A stretch of DNA of 64,000 nt. Source: Anaerostipes sp. GTDB lineage: Bacteria; Bacillota; Clostridia; Lachnospirales; Lachnospiraceae. The translations under genes were made by a program, and so were the position numbers. Positions within the stretch are counted from its first letter, which is position 1; every line of letters begins with the position of its first letter. The notes under the pieces were generated by a model. That model did not search any database. It was not told where the DNA came from and saw only the letters and a program-made list of their open reading frames with translations. The DNA is taken from the NCBI RefSeq assembly GCF_018381315.1, contig NZ_JAGZSD010000012.1, positions 38,680 to 102,679 on the forward strand, given 5' to 3'. Shown here one piece after another: positions 55,001-63,064 of the stretch.

Positions 55001-56144
55001 CATCCTGTGTCTTGACCGTCACAGTATTTGCAGCGCTTTTAGAAACATCTGATGCTACGTTATAGTTATATTTAAGTGCAAAAAATTCATCTGTAAGTTT
55101 TGTTTTATACGTAATGACATGAGATCCGCCGCAGACTTTTCCAAACTTGTAATTCCATCCGTTCTCAGTAAGCTGAGGGTCTGCGGTCTTATCCCCGTCT
55201 AATTCCATAGAACCATTCACATAAGACTGATACTTATCAAACGTATCTGTCAGTGTGTATCCTTCCAGACTGCTGTCATTCTCATCCGGTGTGGCTGTGA
55301 CCGTCCATGTAATCGTCTGATCTTCCCGGTTCAGGCTTCCTTTCTTTTCTACTTTCGGGCTTCTCTTCGTAACTTCCGGTTTGTAGTCTGTATGAAACTC
55401 CTGTCCGAATCCCTGAAGCTGTCCCAGATCAAAAATAATGATCTCATCTTTTAATTTATCAGCATCAACACTGCAGTTTATCTCCATGAACCCTTCAATA
55501 TTGGATTCAGTCAATGTTTTTGGAAAAGTAACGGTAATCGTTGAATTGCTGTTTACCATCCAGTTTGGAACATCCTCAACGTTCCCTGTCTGCTGCTTAT
55601 TTAACTTCTGCGCAACGCCGCTGAGACCATCTAAATGGAATACATTCGGCATTTTCAGAATATAAGTAGATCCTCCCTGGATTGTTTCCTTATTTGGGAT
55701 CTTAAACTCGTATCTGATGATCGCATTGCTGTCTTTTGTGACAGGATTTGATTCTGTAAACGCATTTCCTAAATGGTCTGTAAATGAAAATTTAGTTAAA
55801 TATTTGGAGAAATCGCCGTTTGTCACTGCAGGCTCTGATGCCTTTTTTACAGGACTTACCGCTGTTTTATTCTGAACTGTTGCGGCAGATACAGCACTTG
55901 TGCTGTCTGTCTTTTTTGACTCTTCAGTTACTTTCTGTTCCGCTGTTGTGGCAGTCTCTGCAGACGCTGTTGTTTCTTCCACAGCAGAAGTTTCTGAAGA
56001 TGCAGATGTGGTTTGATTTGATGCAGTCTCTGTTCCTGCTTCCTGTGCATATACACTGCTGAATGCGCCGTTTCCTGCAATAAATGATACAGTCAGCACA
56101 AAAGTCGCAAGAACTGCGAAAACTTTCCTTACTTTTTTATTCAT
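52071..56144 (-). CDS. Giant LPXTG-type surface adhesin, paralogue 1
   Basis: 1357 aa from ATG 56144 (GGGGGT site). Same architecture as paralogue 2: signal peptide (KKVRKVFAVLATFVLTVSFI, cut near VYAQEA); Ser/Thr/Ala/Glu-rich linker (about 40-110); fibrinogen-binding-like N domain; five Ig-like Cna/SDR modules. It has only three SpaA/Cna_B modules, with FQETKAP-type isopeptide Glu motifs. The C-terminus is SEVSKTGDT followed by a hydrophobic helix and RRKRR. Conservation with paralogue 2 is obvious along the whole length, for example the GSLNREDQTITWTVTATPD block present in both. It has its own promoter and c-di-GMP-I riboswitch. Confidence 0.85.
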   Translation of the reverse strand: MNKKVRKVFAVLATFVLTVSFIAGNGAFSSVYAQEAGTETASNQTTSASSETSAVEETTASAETATTAEQKVTEESKKTDSTSAVSAATVQNKTAVSPVKKASEPAVTNGDFSKYLTKFSFTDHLGNAFTESNPVTKDSNAIIRYEFKIPNKETIQGGSTYILKMPNVFHLDGLSGVAQKLNKQQTGNVEDVPNWMVNSNSTITVTFPKTLTESNIEGFMEINCSVDADKLKDEIIIFDLGQLQGFGQEFHTDYKPEVTKRSPKVEKKGSLNREDQTITWTVTATPDENDSSLEGYTLTDTFDKYQSYVNGSMELDGDKTADPQLTENGWNYKFGKVCGGSHVITYKTKLTDEFFALKYNYNVASDVSKSAANTVTVKTQDGKGEASAKAEVKAVRYAFWKDKGASDNLGYDDTEQKPYLGYQLKGYYDAAGKNYPVTYTDTLPAGTSLMETAGKLTVKYGTQTAINLTKTQNQTPGVNEYSYNASTRQFKVTLNPSFNNAFVYVNYKIWLDTDSVVKQGSIRNTAVMKVGNNVSISDYEDFSWGQGYQSGKLGLTKSGSFARVGDDNTIKWTVTINNNPTKKVSGDIFFKDVLPEGLEYVNGSFNASYKNKNDKNVQVNGNELGYTNKDLGKNKCTITYTTKIKGGALQFTQKADGSSPGISFKNHVYLEWDGNKQDVTGTGTVNVQTFVTKKGSYNSSKDQFDWTIWLRSKGLVVHNMTVTEKLPEGHRLIEGSLKYGNTVLGTEPSTVKPYYEVSGNQIVIHFPEVIQPTDQNDLTLSTVTDETKAETKPESVTAVNEVSVTADEIKTELTAKATVNVSFTPSVEKTTSYKKGNYVEWNVNINKNHAVLTKNKAEITDTLQPGLAYREGSVKLYDVTAGNKVISGMGEEYDSVSGKIVFTMPEGIDLAHEYKVVFITDVTTATKNVKNTVTFDASAKETKASSGSVPLILQGMNSGLTGDNIRFILNKVDSENESPLEGVEFQLYDHNRDTVGSPLTTDEKGRISFDAGLKYGNTYYLKETKALDDYVLDGKEYKLTIGEKGADGVAVQFDGKNYIFSPDDNGTLNIKFTVTNDAKRGSVLLKKTSSEHPDQGLGGAEFSLYTEDGKLVAEGLKTDEQGAVKFDYLRFGNYYFQETKAPEGYYLDKDTKHRFTVNDQTMETPVVVEVKNVPTKVSVRKLDAKTNRPLAGAELQIIKVQEDGSELIVEEWTSTEEAHAVTGKLVPGEEYILREAEAPFGYELAEDVKFTVNAEQELQTVVMYDEPSPEAPFIGDDEKEESESSEETTTTTYEEPDDEDSYYKGENRTSKTSSESVTKVTKSEVSKTGDTDHTVFYILAAAGAAGAVFILMRRKRR

Positions 56145-56171
56145 TTTGATACCCCCATTAATTATTTGAAA

Positions 56172-56314
56172 TAAAAAAGACCGAAAATCCAATGGACTTT
56201 CAATCTACACATAAATAATAATTTATGAGGCAGCTGGCTGGCACGGCTGTACTCCCTATACAACATAGCCCCTGTAGCTTTGCGTCACTGCCTTTCGACA
56301 GCTTTGCCTATTTA
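56172..56314 (-). ncRNA. Cyclic-di-GMP-I (GEMM-I) riboswitch with intrinsic terminator, second copy
   Basis: On the minus strand 56314-56225 contains AGGCAAAGC, CTGTCGAAAGGCAG, GACGCAAAGCTACAGGG, then GCCAGCCAGCTGCC closing the first stem. This is the same GEMM-I core as the leader at 51815-51950. The following terminator stem (56205-56179, loop 56191-56193) is followed by six U. The variable helix after the core differs from the other copy, so this is a diverged duplicate. It lies 28 bases upstream of adhesin paralogue 1. Confidence 0.86.
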
Positions 56315-56340
56315 TTTTCTACTCCCTTTACCCTATCCTT

Positions 56341-56369
56341 AGCATATACAAATTCCTGATAAAAATCAA
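56341..56369 (-). promoter_or_regulatory. Promoter of adhesin paralogue 1
   Basis: On the minus strand TTGATT (56369-56364), 17 bp, TATGCT (56346-56341). The -35 overlaps the last codons of spmA. The layout matches the promoter of the second adhesin. Confidence 0.7.
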
Positions 56370-56947
56370 GTACTTTTTTGAAATTTCTCCATGATTTTAG
56401 CAAAAAAAATCCCCACAATGGTGGAACAGAAAGTAGCGATAATCGCCGGTGCAACAATCGCAGTTGGATTGACGCTTCCGTATTGGCTTCGGAATACAAT
56501 AATATTGACCGGAATCAGCTGCAGAGAGGAGATATTTAAGATCAGAAACATACACATTTCCCTGGTTGCAGTGCCCTTATGAGGATTGAGCCGATCCAGT
56601 GCTTTCATTGCTTTAATCCCTGAAGGCGTGGCTGCCCATCCAAGCCCGAGAAGATTAGCCACGATATTTGTACTGATATATTCTTTTGCTTCCTTATCCC
56701 TTAATCTCGGAAACAAAAATTTAAGAATCGGTGCAATGAGCCTTTCCATCTTTTTCACCAGACCCAGGGAAACTGCTACATTCATAATGCCGGACCATAC
56801 CCCTACAACCCCAAACATTAAAATACAGAGCTGCACAGCCTCCTTGGAAGAATCCAAAATTGTGTCTGATACTGCGTTCAGATTACCGTTAATACTTCCT
56901 ATTAAAATTCCTGCTAAAATTAAGACACTCCATATATAATTAATCAA
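56366..56947 (-). CDS. spmA: Spore maturation protein A
   Basis: 193 aa from a TTG start at 56947, chosen because AAAAGGAG lies 8 bases upstream and the protein then begins INYIWSVLILAGILIGSING, as SpmA does. About five TM segments. Motifs: GVVGVWSGIMNVAVSLGLV, NIVANLLGLGWAATPSGIKA and LILNISSLQLIPVNIIVFR. It acts with SpmB in spore core dehydration. It is separated from spmB by the two adhesin units. No terminator is visible between spmA and the first adhesin, so spmA transcripts may run into the riboswitch terminator. Confidence 0.93.
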   Translation of the reverse strand: MINYIWSVLILAGILIGSINGNLNAVSDTILDSSKEAVQLCILMFGVVGVWSGIMNVAVSLGLVKKMERLIAPILKFLFPRLRDKEAKEYISTNIVANLLGLGWAATPSGIKAMKALDRLNPHKGTATREMCMFLILNISSLQLIPVNIIVFRSQYGSVNPTAIVAPAIIATFCSTIVGIFFAKIMEKFQKST

Positions 56948-57018
56948 AGGAAAACTCCTTTTCTGTTCATACTCTATCCTATTCTCTAAAGAAAGGTAAT
57001 ATGCTTCAAAGCCTACAA

Positions 57019-57047
57019 TTGACAAGCTTTCTGAGGTGTGATATTGT
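57019..57047 (+). promoter_or_regulatory. Promoter of the abrB-like gene
   Basis: TTGACA (57019-57024), 17 bp, TATTGT (57042-57047), 42 bases upstream of the ATG. Confidence 0.65.
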
Positions 57048-57088
57048 TAGGTATAGTAGTTTACTAATTTGCAAGGAGGGAAGCGAAT

Positions 57089-57334
57089 ATGAAGAGTACA
57101 GGTATTGTAAGAAAGCTTGATGAGCTGGGACGTATTACTTTACCAATCGAGTTAAGACGTAATCTGGATGTGAATGAGAGGGATCCCCTTGAGATCTTCG
57201 TTGACGAAGATACAATCATATTGAAAAAGTACAATCCGGCGGACATCTTTACTGGCGAAATGGATGATCTCGTTGAGTACAAAGGCAAAAAGGTTTCAAA
57301 TATGATGTTCATATGTCTCTTTTTAATTTCATAG
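57089..57334 (+). CDS. abrB: AbrB-family transition-state regulator
   Basis: 81 aa with the SpoVT/AbrB swapped-hairpin DNA-binding domain (STGIVRKLDELGRITLPIEL, residues 3-22). A strong AAGGAGGG precedes the ATG. The C-terminus (KGKKVSNMMFICLFLIS) is hydrophobic and lacks the Cys residues that I associate with many clostridial AbrB tails. The neighbouring rsmI-to-yaaO block mirrors the B. subtilis abrB locus. It is a likely repressor of post-exponential functions. Confidence 0.88.
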   Translation: MKSTGIVRKLDELGRITLPIELRRNLDVNERDPLEIFVDEDTIILKKYNPADIFTGEMDDLVEYKGKKVSNMMFICLFLIS

Positions 57335-57354
57335 AAAAGCGAATTCTTTCTTGT

Positions 57355-58212
57355 TTACTGTTCCTGATCTTTGTATGCCAGCAGCTCCTGATAAACCTCT
57401 CTCTTGCCCACTCCGCGGTCTTTGGCTACCAGCTTCATAGCTTCTTTCTGAGTGTATCCTTTTTCAAGGTAGCTTTCCATATGCTGCATCAAGTCTAACT
57501 CCAGATACTGCTCCTGGCTTTCCTTTATAATTTCCTGAAAAGTTCTGCCCTGAATGACCAGAACGCATTCTCCCTTTATGGGATGCTCTGTATAATACGC
57601 AATCACATCTTCAATATTTGAGACAAACGCTGTCTCATGTTTTTTAGTCAGTTCCCTGCATACTGTCATCTTTCTGTTTCCCAATGCCTCATACAGCTCG
57701 TCCAGAGTTTTCATCATACGGTGAGGAGCCTCATACAAAATGATGGTTCTTGTCTCATCCTTCAGCTGGTTTAAGACCATACTCCGTTCCTTTTTATCCG
57801 CAGGAAGAAATGCCTCAAAACAAAACCTTCTGGTGGGCTGTCCTGAAATAATTAGGGCGTTGATCAGTGCACATGCACCTGGAAGGGCTGTCACCTGAAT
57901 CCCGCTCTCATGGCACTGACGCACCAATTCTTCTCCCGGATCAGAAATACCCGGGGTTCCTGCATCTGTAATCAGTGCAATGTTTTTTCCCTCACTCAAA
58001 AGCTTCACAAGATAGCGTGCTTTCTCCACACGGTTGTATTCATGATAACTGGTCATTTTAGTTTTTATTTCAAAATGATTCAGAAGCTTAATGCTGTGTC
58101 TCGTATCTTCTGCAGCGATCAGATCTGCCTTTTTTAATATTTCCAATACCCGGAAGGTGATATCTTCCAGGTTTCCAATCGGTGTCGCACATAAATATAA
58201 TGTTCCTGCCAT
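57355..58212 (-). CDS. rsmI: 16S rRNA (cytidine-1402-2'-O)-methyltransferase
   Basis: 285 aa. RsmI/SAM-dependent tetrapyrrole-methylase-fold motifs: GTLYLCATPIGNLEDIT, AAEDTRHSIKLLNHF and ITDAGTPGISDPGEELV. It 2'-O-methylates C1402 of 16S rRNA. It starts immediately after the trmN6 stop and closes the yaaO-tmk-holB-ricT-trmN6-rsmI operon. Confidence 0.95.
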   Translation of the reverse strand: MAGTLYLCATPIGNLEDITFRVLEILKKADLIAAEDTRHSIKLLNHFEIKTKMTSYHEYNRVEKARYLVKLLSEGKNIALITDAGTPGISDPGEELVRQCHESGIQVTALPGACALINALIISGQPTRRFCFEAFLPADKKERSMVLNQLKDETRTIILYEAPHRMMKTLDELYEALGNRKMTVCRELTKKHETAFVSNIEDVIAYYTEHPIKGECVLVIQGRTFQEIIKESQEQYLELDLMQHMESYLEKGYTQKEAMKLVAKDRGVGKREVYQELLAYKDQEQ

Positions 58213-58965
58213 TTAAACCTCCCCGGGTTTCCATCCGTAGATTTCGTAAATCTCTTCTGTATATTGATTGGGCTTTTCATAAATAATCAAAGGAGGTTCC
58301 ACCTTCATTCTGGATCTTCCGCCTTTCACCGCCTCCAGAAGAAAAATATTGGACTCCTTATCCCGATAGGGATAGACAAACCGGATCCTTTTCGGTTCAA
58401 TTCCGTCTTCTCTCAGACAGTGCAGTATCTCCGCCAGCCGATAGCTCCGGTGCACTAAGAACAAACTTCCGCTGTTCTTTAAAAGAACTCTGGCTGCCCT
58501 GGATACATCCTCGAACCTGCACAAAACCTCATGTCTCGCTATCGCCTTGGCTCCGTTTGGATTCTTAAGGCCATGGTCATCAACCATATAAGGTGGATTG
58601 GATGTGATCACATCAAAGCTGTCATGTGAAAAAATCGCAGAGGCCTTGGTAATGTCGCCTTCTACGATCTCAATCTTCTCTTCCAGGCCGTTGACGGCGG
58701 CACTTCTCTCTGCCATCCGGACCATCTCACTCTGTATCTCCAGACCTGTGAAATGTTCCCCTGGTGTCTTGGCCTCCATAAGGATAGGAAGTATCCCGGT
58801 TCCGGTGCCCAGATCCAGCACCTTCCCGCCTCTTTTTACTTTTACAAAAGAAGACAGGAGAACTGCATCCATGCCAAAACAGAATCCATCCCGTTTTTGG
58901 ATGATCTGATAGCCCTTGATCCCCAGATCATCCAGACGTTCCCCGTCCTGAAGCTCAATTTTCAT
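58213..58965 (-). CDS. tRNA1(Val) (adenine-37-N6)-methyltransferase family
   Basis: 250 aa class I SAM methyltransferase: LDLGTGTGILPILM, and the N6-adenine catalytic motif NPPY (ITSNPPYMVDDHG). It is the TrmN6/YfiC/YabB type found in this position in Firmicutes. It overlaps ricT by 11 bp. It probably modifies tRNA; the exact site is inferred from the family. Confidence 0.87.
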   Translation of the reverse strand: MKIELQDGERLDDLGIKGYQIIQKRDGFCFGMDAVLLSSFVKVKRGGKVLDLGTGTGILPILMEAKTPGEHFTGLEIQSEMVRMAERSAAVNGLEEKIEIVEGDITKASAIFSHDSFDVITSNPPYMVDDHGLKNPNGAKAIARHEVLCRFEDVSRAARVLLKNSGSLFLVHRSYRLAEILHCLREDGIEPKRIRFVYPYRDKESNIFLLEAVKGGRSRMKVEPPLIIYEKPNQYTEEIYEIYGWKPGEV

Positions 58966-59821
58966 AATTCTTCTGGCTGCCCTTTCCGCGTCTTTTTCTT
59001 CCGCCTTTGGGATGGTAGTTCAGGTCATCCAGCTTATACTCAACCACCTCTTTATCCCCATTGTCATCTACCACAATCAGCTTCACATTCTGCCGTAAAA
59101 TATTGACTCTCTGGACTTCTCCGGTACGGCCGTCCGCGGTCTTTACCACATCGCCGATGTTAGGAAGCTTCTTATTCAAATATTCATATGTTTCCTGCTC
59201 ATTTTTCAGACAGCACATCAAACGCCCGCAGACTCCTGAAATCTTTGTAGGATTCAAAGAAAGACTCTGCTCTTTGGCCATCTTGATGGAAACCGGAATA
59301 AACTCTGACAGATAGGAGCTGCAGCATAATGCCCTTCCGCAGATACCGATTCCTCCCAGCATTTTGGCCTCATCTCTTACGCCGATCTGGCGCAGTTCAA
59401 TTCTTGTTCTGAAAATAGATGCCAGGTCCTTTACCAGCTCCCGGAAATCCACCCTTCCGTCGGCTGTAAAATAAAACAGGACTTTATTATTATCAAAGGT
59501 ATACTCGGTAGCTACCAGTTTCATCTCCAGTTTATGCTCACGGATCTTCTGGGAGCAGATAGAAAATGCTTCTTTTTCTTTTTTTATATTCTCAAGGGCA
59601 GCTTCTCTGTCTTCCTTTGTGGCAATCCTCAGAACCGGTTTTAATTCATCGGAGATAGAGTCCTTTTCTACCTTCTTCCGGGCAATGACAACCCTGCCGT
59701 ACTCTACACCGCGGGCTGTCTCCACAATGACATGCTCCCCCTGTTTTATATCAAATTTCTTTGGGTCAAAAAAATATACTTTCCCGGCAGTACGGAAACG
59801 CACCCCAACTACTTCTACCAT
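58955..59821 (-). CDS. ricT: PSP1-domain RicT-type protein
   Basis: 288 aa. PSP1 domain with the typical cysteine clusters ICGRALCC near 168 and GVCGRLMCC near 200, and a Lys/Arg-rich C-terminus. In Bacillus RicT (YaaT) works with RicA/RicF in an Fe-S complex that promotes Y-complex RNA processing and phosphorelay/sporulation. It overlaps holB by 7 bp. Confidence 0.9.
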   Translation of the reverse strand: MVEVVGVRFRTAGKVYFFDPKKFDIKQGEHVIVETARGVEYGRVVIARKKVEKDSISDELKPVLRIATKEDREAALENIKKEKEAFSICSQKIREHKLEMKLVATEYTFDNNKVLFYFTADGRVDFRELVKDLASIFRTRIELRQIGVRDEAKMLGGIGICGRALCCSSYLSEFIPVSIKMAKEQSLSLNPTKISGVCGRLMCCLKNEQETYEYLNKKLPNIGDVVKTADGRTGEVQRVNILRQNVKLIVVDDNGDKEVVEYKLDDLNYHPKGGRKRRGKGSQKNYEN

Positions 59822-60807
59822 ACTTTTCCATTCTCCTTCATCGTAAGAAGCAACATCTCCATTGTCACTTCGAAATTCACGTTCGCATTCAGGCGTACTC
59901 TGGCCTTCTGGATCTCATCCATGATATGGGTAAGGCCTTCAAATGTAATATAGATCTCCTGCTCTTTAAGCTGGCGGTACTTGTCCTTAAAAATCAGGTG
60001 ATTGACAGAGCCTGTCGTCTTCAGTATCAGCATATCTCTGTACCAATCTGTCATAATATCAAGAAAATCATAAATCTGTTCTTTATATTTTGTCAATGTC
60101 TTCAGATAAGAAATCATCTCGTGAAGCTCGATATGATGAATGCAGCCCAGCATTCCCAAAGCCTCATTGAGCATATCGTGGAATTCTTCGGTTGTGGCCA
60201 CATGTATAGCCTTCCCCAAATTCCCCAGAGAAAACGATACTGAAAAATCTATCATGTCCTCATCTGCATCTGTATTCTCTTTTAAGTATTTCCGTATTAA
60301 ATCTTCAGGCACCGTTCCCAGAGACATACACACACACCGGGATAAAATAGTCTCCAAAAGCCGGTCTTTGTTATTTGTCAAAAGCAGGATTACTGCATAT
60401 TCCGGCGGTTCCTCCAGTGTTTTCAGCAGTGCATTCTGGGCACCCAGATTCATACGGTCAGCATCATCCACAACATAGATCTTATAATCGCTGCTGTACG
60501 GCTTAATGTCAATCGTCTCATTAATCCCTTTTCTGATCTCATCCACACGGATCTCATACTTCTCATGTGTAATAAAAATCAAATCCGGGTGATTCCCTGT
60601 ATCCACCTGGCGGCAGGGCGTACATTCACCGCATCCGGTATGAGACTCACACAGCAGTGCTTTTGCAAAAGCCCTGGCCAATGTCATCTTTCCTGAACCG
60701 TCTTCCCCATTCAGCAGATATGCATGTGAAATCTGTCCGGTCTGAATTGCCTCCTCAAAATGCTGTATCACCTTTTTATGCCCAACCACGTTATCAAAAC
60801 TCTTCAT
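59815..60807 (-). CDS. holB: DNA polymerase III delta' subunit
   Basis: 330 aa from ATG 60807 (GAGG site); an upstream start 12 codons earlier is less likely. AAA+ clamp-loader motifs: Walker A-like LLNGEDGSGKMTLA, the zinc Cys cluster (CESHTGCGECTPC) and VVDDADRMNLGAQNALLKTL. It loads the sliding clamp. It lies 55 bp downstream of tmk, as in Bacillus. Confidence 0.93.
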   Translation of the reverse strand: MKSFDNVVGHKKVIQHFEEAIQTGQISHAYLLNGEDGSGKMTLARAFAKALLCESHTGCGECTPCRQVDTGNHPDLIFITHEKYEIRVDEIRKGINETIDIKPYSSDYKIYVVDDADRMNLGAQNALLKTLEEPPEYAVILLLTNNKDRLLETILSRCVCMSLGTVPEDLIRKYLKENTDADEDMIDFSVSFSLGNLGKAIHVATTEEFHDMLNEALGMLGCIHHIELHEMISYLKTLTKYKEQIYDFLDIMTDWYRDMLILKTTGSVNHLIFKDKYRQLKEQEIYITFEGLTHIMDEIQKARVRLNANVNFEVTMEMLLLTMKENGKVW

Positions 60808-60862
60808 CGCATCCTCTTCCATCCCTATGAAATTATACCCCATGAGTCACTTTTTTGTCCCC

Positions 60863-61498
60863 TCAGGACTGGTGTGCTTCGCTTGATAAGGTATTATTAA
60901 CTGCTTCCTTGATCTGACGGTGAATCTCCTCTATGGGATTTGTTCCATCAATCTTCACCATTCTATTTTTATCTCTCTCAGCTAAAAGCCTGTAACCTTC
61001 TACAACCTTTTTATGGAATTCCAGCTTTTCTGATTCCATCCGGTCCAATTCTGCCTGCTGTTTCTTCCTTCCGATGCCTGTCTCGGCATCAATATCCAGA
61101 AGAATTGTAATATCCGGCATGGTGCTTCCAACCGCAAACTGGTTGATCTCATATACCAAATCAACGCCCATCCCTCTTGCGATTCCCTGATATACTGCGG
61201 AGGACTCAATAAACCGGTCACAGATGACCACTTTCCCCTCCTCCAGAGCAGGCTGTATCACTTCTTCCACCAACTGGGCCCTGGCTGCCGCATACAAAAG
61301 AAGTTCCGTCATATGTCCCATATTTTTGTAATCCTTGTTGAGGATCACTTCCCGGATTGCTTCACTGATGACTGTACCGCCTGGTTCCCTGCATACTATT
61401 ATATCATACCCTCTCTCCAATAAGTAGCCTCTTAGTAAATCAATCTGTGTAGATTTACCGGCGCCGTCCGGCCCTTCCATTGTTATAAATATTCCCAT
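60863..61498 (-). CDS. tmk: Thymidylate kinase
   Basis: 211 aa from ATG 61498 (AAAGGG site). The P-loop MEGPDGAGKSTQ lies at the N-terminus, REPGG follows, then DRFIESSAVYQGIARGMG. It phosphorylates dTMP to dTDP. It starts 1 bp after the decarboxylase stop, so the two are coupled. Confidence 0.95.
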   Translation of the reverse strand: MGIFITMEGPDGAGKSTQIDLLRGYLLERGYDIIVCREPGGTVISEAIREVILNKDYKNMGHMTELLLYAAARAQLVEEVIQPALEEGKVVICDRFIESSAVYQGIARGMGVDLVYEINQFAVGSTMPDITILLDIDAETGIGRKKQQAELDRMESEKLEFHKKVVEGYRLLAERDKNRMVKIDGTNPIEEIHRQIKEAVNNTLSSEAHQS

Positions 61499-61499
61499 G

Positions 61500-62879
61500 T
61501 CAAACCCTTTCATCCACTGTATAAACTTGATCCTCAAAGAGGCCGGTCAGATTCATCTTTTGCTTTTGATATTGTTCAATTTTCCGGACAGTTTCTCCGG
61601 AGATTTTTTCTCCCGGCACAATCACAGGGATCCCCGGCGGATATAAAAATACATATTCCGCACTGACTTGACCGCATGCATCTTCCAGAGCACAAAGTTT
61701 CCTTTCCCTGATCTTTGCCTCATAAGGCGTCATAACCATTTCATTTTTAAAACAAATAGAAATATTATTTTCTTGAGTAAAATCAAGGCTGTCATCTATT
61801 TCCGTCAAAGCACTGCACAGTCGGTTTAATGCATCTTTTGTGTCACAGATGCTGGTCATAGCAATCACATATGAGAGCTCAGACATCTCCAGTTCCATTT
61901 TGTACTGAACTCTCAAAATCTCAAACAGCTCTTTTCCCGTAAGATCTGTATTCCTGGTCAGAATCACTAATTTGCCCGGATCATCCGTTTTCACCAGCTT
62001 AAGATGTTTCATTTTATAAAGTCTCGTCCGGATATCCCTCAGATTCTGCATATAATCTTCAAAAAGCTGGGGACTGTCTGCACATTTTCTGACACAGTAA
62101 TCAATGGACGCCATTAATATATAAGACGGACTGCTGCTTTGAAATGTAGACACTGCCTGTTCTATTTCTCTTTTTCCTATCCGGCTGCTGCAAATATGCA
62201 GAAGGCCGGTCTGTGTCAGAGAAGGCAGTGTCTTGTGAAGGCTCTGTACCACTGCATCCGCACCCTGTGTAACTGCACTGTCCGGAAATCCGCTGTGGAA
62301 TATAAAATGCGCCCCATGAGCCTCATCTACAATGAGCGGAATGCTTTTTTCATGGAGCACTTCTGCAATTCCCCTGATATCAGAAACAATTCCTTCATAA
62401 GTGGGGGATACAATAACCGCAGCCTTAATGCCAGGTTCCCTTCTGATAACATCACTTACCTCACCCGGTGTGATACCCATGCAAATATCCTGCCGTATGT
62501 CCGGATATACGTAAACAGGCTTCAGGCCCAGCAAAGATACTGCATGATATACAGACTTATGGCAGTTTCTGCTGACAAGAATCTTGTCCCCAAAGCGGCA
62601 GGCTGCAGTGACAGCAGATAAAATACCTGCAGTGCTGCTGTTAATCAGAAAATAACTTTCCTTACTTCCATATATATGTCGGACATACTCCATTGATTCT
62701 TTAATCATGCCTTCCGGGTGATGCAGGTCATCATAACCTGTGATCTCTGTAATATCAAGCGCAAACAGGTCTTCATCTTTCATAATAGACTGTTTCTGCC
62801 TTTTATGCCCCGGCATATGAAATGGATAAATATCTTCCTTATTAAGTTGTCTTAATTTATCATAAATAGGATATTTCAT
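61500..62879 (-). CDS. Orn/Lys/Arg decarboxylase family protein (YaaO-like)
   Basis: 459 aa fold-type I PLP enzyme. FHMPGHKRQKQ near the N-terminus, the PLP-phosphate and Asp motif IVDEAHGAHF, and the Schiff-base Lys216 in QSLHKTLPSLTQTG. It decarboxylates a basic amino acid (Lys, Arg or Orn; not determinable here). It heads the tmk-holB-ricT block exactly like B. subtilis yaaO. Confidence 0.88.
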   Translation of the reverse strand: MKYPIYDKLRQLNKEDIYPFHMPGHKRQKQSIMKDEDLFALDITEITGYDDLHHPEGMIKESMEYVRHIYGSKESYFLINSSTAGILSAVTAACRFGDKILVSRNCHKSVYHAVSLLGLKPVYVYPDIRQDICMGITPGEVSDVIRREPGIKAAVIVSPTYEGIVSDIRGIAEVLHEKSIPLIVDEAHGAHFIFHSGFPDSAVTQGADAVVQSLHKTLPSLTQTGLLHICSSRIGKREIEQAVSTFQSSSPSYILMASIDYCVRKCADSPQLFEDYMQNLRDIRTRLYKMKHLKLVKTDDPGKLVILTRNTDLTGKELFEILRVQYKMELEMSELSYVIAMTSICDTKDALNRLCSALTEIDDSLDFTQENNISICFKNEMVMTPYEAKIRERKLCALEDACGQVSAEYVFLYPPGIPVIVPGEKISGETVRKIEQYQKQKMNLTGLFEDQVYTVDERV

Positions 62880-62970
62880 TTGTTTTATTCAGCCTCATTT
62901 TATCCTATTTTATCATAGACACAGAGAACAATCCAAGACCTTTCCTTGCTTTTTCATAAACTGGAAGCAA

Positions 62971-63048
62971 GAACAAAGTGAGCTTGTTCACTTTGCGCGC
63001 CAAATGCGATTTGCCACAGGCAAATAATTTCTCTGCGCATTTGTGCGC
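62971..63048. repeat. Palindrome-rich intergenic element
   Basis: A compact set of inverted repeats lies between the decarboxylase gene and the tRNA cluster. CAAAGTGA/TCACTTTG (62974-62981, 62988-62995) overlaps a competing GAACAA/TTGTTC pair. CAAATGCG (63001-63008) pairs with CGCATTTG (63036-63043) around an inner ATTTGCC/GGCAAAT hairpin (63009-63025). GCGCA/TGCGC (63035-63048) competes with the outer stem. It resembles a mobile palindromic (MITE/REP-like) element or structured RNA. No coding sense is visible. Confidence 0.5.
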
Positions 63049-63064
63049 ATCCTGCACGGAGTGC

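Noticed and set aside
47398..56192. Repeated modules as a possible CRISPR or DNA-repeat array
   Set aside because: The repetition is at protein-module level (SpaA and Ig-like domains) with degenerate DNA, not short identical repeats with spacers.
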